Positions 62,709 through 64,000 of a DNA stretch of 64,000 nt are shown here, one piece after another. Positions within the stretch are counted from its first letter, which is position 1. Every line of letters begins with the position of its first letter. The notes under the pieces were generated by a model. The model made no database searches, had not been told where the DNA came from, and was given only the letters and a program-made list of their open reading frames with translations. Source of the DNA: CAXBBB01 sp963793245 (lineage in GTDB: Bacteria > Bacteroidota > Rhodothermia > Rhodothermales > BA12); assembly GCA_963793245.1 (NCBI GenBank), contig CAWBZG010000002.1, forward strand, positions 620,001 to 684,000, given 5' to 3'. A program made the position numbers and the translations under genes.

Positions 62709-64000
62709 ATGTCCGCACCGTCCGACCGTTTCCGCCTGACTGCGTCGGGTGTCGCCCACTTTTTTCAGCACGACTGCGACCGCCTGTTTCGCTGGGAAGC
62801 CGTTCCATCCGCTCTGAGAGGAAAGCCCGGCATCGGCCTGGGCATTCCGACCAACGTGAAGGGCAAGCGCCGGGCGGGAGCCAAGCAGTTGATGGAAATG
62901 GGCGAGCAGTTCGAGACGGACCGACTGGCCGAACTACGCGAGAGGTTAGGCGATCGCTTGCTCGTGGGCCGAAATACGCGGGCGACTCAGGCATCTGTCC
63001 CGCTAGATGAGGCATTGGCGCATTTGGCGAGCGGACCGGGATTTGTCGCGCAACCCGAGATCGAACTGTCGCCCCAAGCAGCTTCGGCGTTTGCGCATGC
63101 CATCGGTTTTGACCCGGCACTCGTGTCGGTTGGGGCGGTGCGGCCTGACCTGATCGAAGCGGTGCCGTCGCCGTCCGGTGGCCCGACGCGACTGCGGCTG
63201 TGGGACATCAAGGCGAGCGAGCGGGCGCGGCACGAGCACTTCGCTCAGGTGGCGTTCTATGCGCTGATGTTGCCGTTTGCGCTGCCGCCTACGTTCGTGC
63301 TGGATGGAGCCGAAGCTGTGATTTGGTCGAAGCTGGGAGAGGAAGCGTTCGACCTGGCGCCGTACACGCGTGTCGTCCAGCGCTTTCTGCGGCGGAAGGC
63401 ATCTGGGTTGATGGAAGGCCGGGCCGAATCCGCGCACTTTCACCTGTGCACGACGTGCAGCACGTGCGCATTCGAGTTGGAGTGCCGCGAGCAGTCGGAG
63501 CGCGAGGTCGGGCTGTCGCGTGTACCCTACCTGCCGTCGCAGGCCAAACGCCGGTTGCAGGAAGCCGGAATCGAAACGCAGGGACAATTGGCCGACCTGA
63601 GTGCGATCGGCGTGAGCCGCGTTCAGAAGCTGAGTCACGATCTCGCGGTCGGCGCCACTCGGTTTCAGCAGGCGGCGCGCGCGTTGACGGTCGGCGGGAC
63701 GTGGCCTGCCGGTCGGAGCACGTTCCATATGCCGCGACGCGAAGACGTGCGCCTGATCGTGACGGCGGAGTTCGATGCGGTCACCGGAACGTGCTTTGCA
63801 GCCGGATTGCTCGCCTTCGAAGGCTTCGAGGACGGATCGCCGATTGCACAGGAGCACGCGTTTGTCGCCGAAGAGAAGGCAGACGAAGCGTCTGTGCTCC
63901 GCCGACTCTCCGCAGCGTTTGCCGACGTTCTCCGACGGGTCGACGCGGCGAATCGGGATGCGGAAGACTCGGCGAGCGAAGCCTTGTCGGACGCTGCTCA
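62709..64000 (+). CDS. RecB-like nuclease, probably N-terminus of a UPF1/DNA2-like helicase, 3' partial
   Basis: Runs off the window after 430 codons. Nuclease motifs: an N-terminal LTASGVAHFFQHDC, GEQFE, D147 in RPDLIEA, D166-I-K168 in LWDIKAS, and Q180/Y184 in FAQVAFYALM, as in PD-(D/E)xK RecB-family (TM0106-like) nucleases. A Cys cluster C247-x2-C250-x2-C253-x5-C259 could hold an iron-sulfur cluster, as in Cas4 and AddB. An HhH-like segment (TQGQLADLSAIGVSRVQKL) and a RNase-H-like start (DVRLIVTAEFDAVTG) follow. This layout is common in bacterial UPF1/DNA2-type nuclease-helicases, some of which sit in defence loci; the helicase itself is not visible. Confidence 0.75.
   Translation, partial: MSAPSDRFRLTASGVAHFFQHDCDRLFRWEAVPSALRGKPGIGLGIPTNVKGKRRAGAKQLMEMGEQFETDRLAELRERLGDRLLVGRNTRATQASVPLDEALAHLASGPGFVAQPEIELSPQAASAFAHAIGFDPALVSVGAVRPDLIEAVPSPSGGPTRLRLWDIKASERARHEHFAQVAFYALMLPFALPPTFVLDGAEAVIWSKLGEEAFDLAPYTRVVQRFLRRKASGLMEGRAESAHFHLCTTCSTCAFELECREQSEREVGLSRVPYLPSQAKRRLQEAGIETQGQLADLSAIGVSRVQKLSHDLAVGATRFQQAARALTVGGTWPAGRSTFHMPRREDVRLIVTAEFDAVTGTCFAAGLLAFEGFEDGSPIAQEHAFVAEEKADEASVLRRLSAAFADVLRRVDAANRDAEDSASEALSDAA

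Overview
The window looks like chromosome from a high-GC member of the Bacteroidota/Rhodothermota branch (Rhodothermales-like), probably from an environmental or draft assembly. Reasons: a secreted endonuclease I ending in a type IX secretion C-terminal domain; a TonB-dependent receptor with a carboxypeptidase-regulatory N-domain; many outer-membrane barrels; a -7 promoter box of the TATCTTnG type before several genes; almost no Shine-Dalgarno sites, with pyrimidine-rich leaders before most starts; and small surface proteins typical of that lineage. No phage, transposon or CRISPR array was seen.

Layout. 0-7.5 kb: partial MscS channel, SelD-type FAD oxidoreductase and class II photolyase, then an outer-membrane barrel / secreted protein / CHASE8 histidine kinase operon. 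7.6-16.4 kb: a small barrel, T9SS endonuclease, SMC, an LTxxQ (Spy-like) protein, then sulfurtransferase-SufE-esterase. 16.5-30 kb: barrel protein, LpxH-like hydrolase, PBP1A, SbcD-like nuclease, GH20 hexosaminidase, a peptidase/TolB/barrel fusion, a thioredoxin-fold lipoprotein, tpiA and hmuS with an operator-like palindrome. 30-45 kb: ECF sigma factor with a membrane partner, envelope proteins, amidase, RidA, mnmA, zapE, two orphan response regulators, NagZ-type hexosaminidase, recG, an Nramp transporter with a netrin/TIMP-like protein, and a SnoaL-like protein. 45-49.8 kb: TonB-dependent receptor diverging from a LytS/LytTR two-component pair.

The most unusual part is 49.8-61.4 kb, a compact five-gene minus-strand operon around polyphosphate kinase 1: a GAF protein, a membrane metallophosphoesterase, PPK1 fused through a Pro/Lys-rich linker and a membrane segment to a SdiA-regulated beta-propeller, a lipoprotein with metallophosphoesterase, kinase-like and barrel regions, and a stand-alone Pycsar-effector-type membrane protein with a Lys-rich tail and no cyclase gene. 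The genes could link cytoplasmic polyphosphate with envelope phosphate chemistry, but that is inference. The window ends with tRNA-Phe, a sirtuin, and the start of a RecB-like nuclease that is probably the N-terminal part of a UPF1/DNA2-like helicase.

Caution: about ten otherwise well-conserved genes, including mnmA and PBP1A, are broken by single-base indels, mostly in short homopolymers. This looks like sequencing or assembly error, not gene decay, so those genes are annotated as one gene each across the break.
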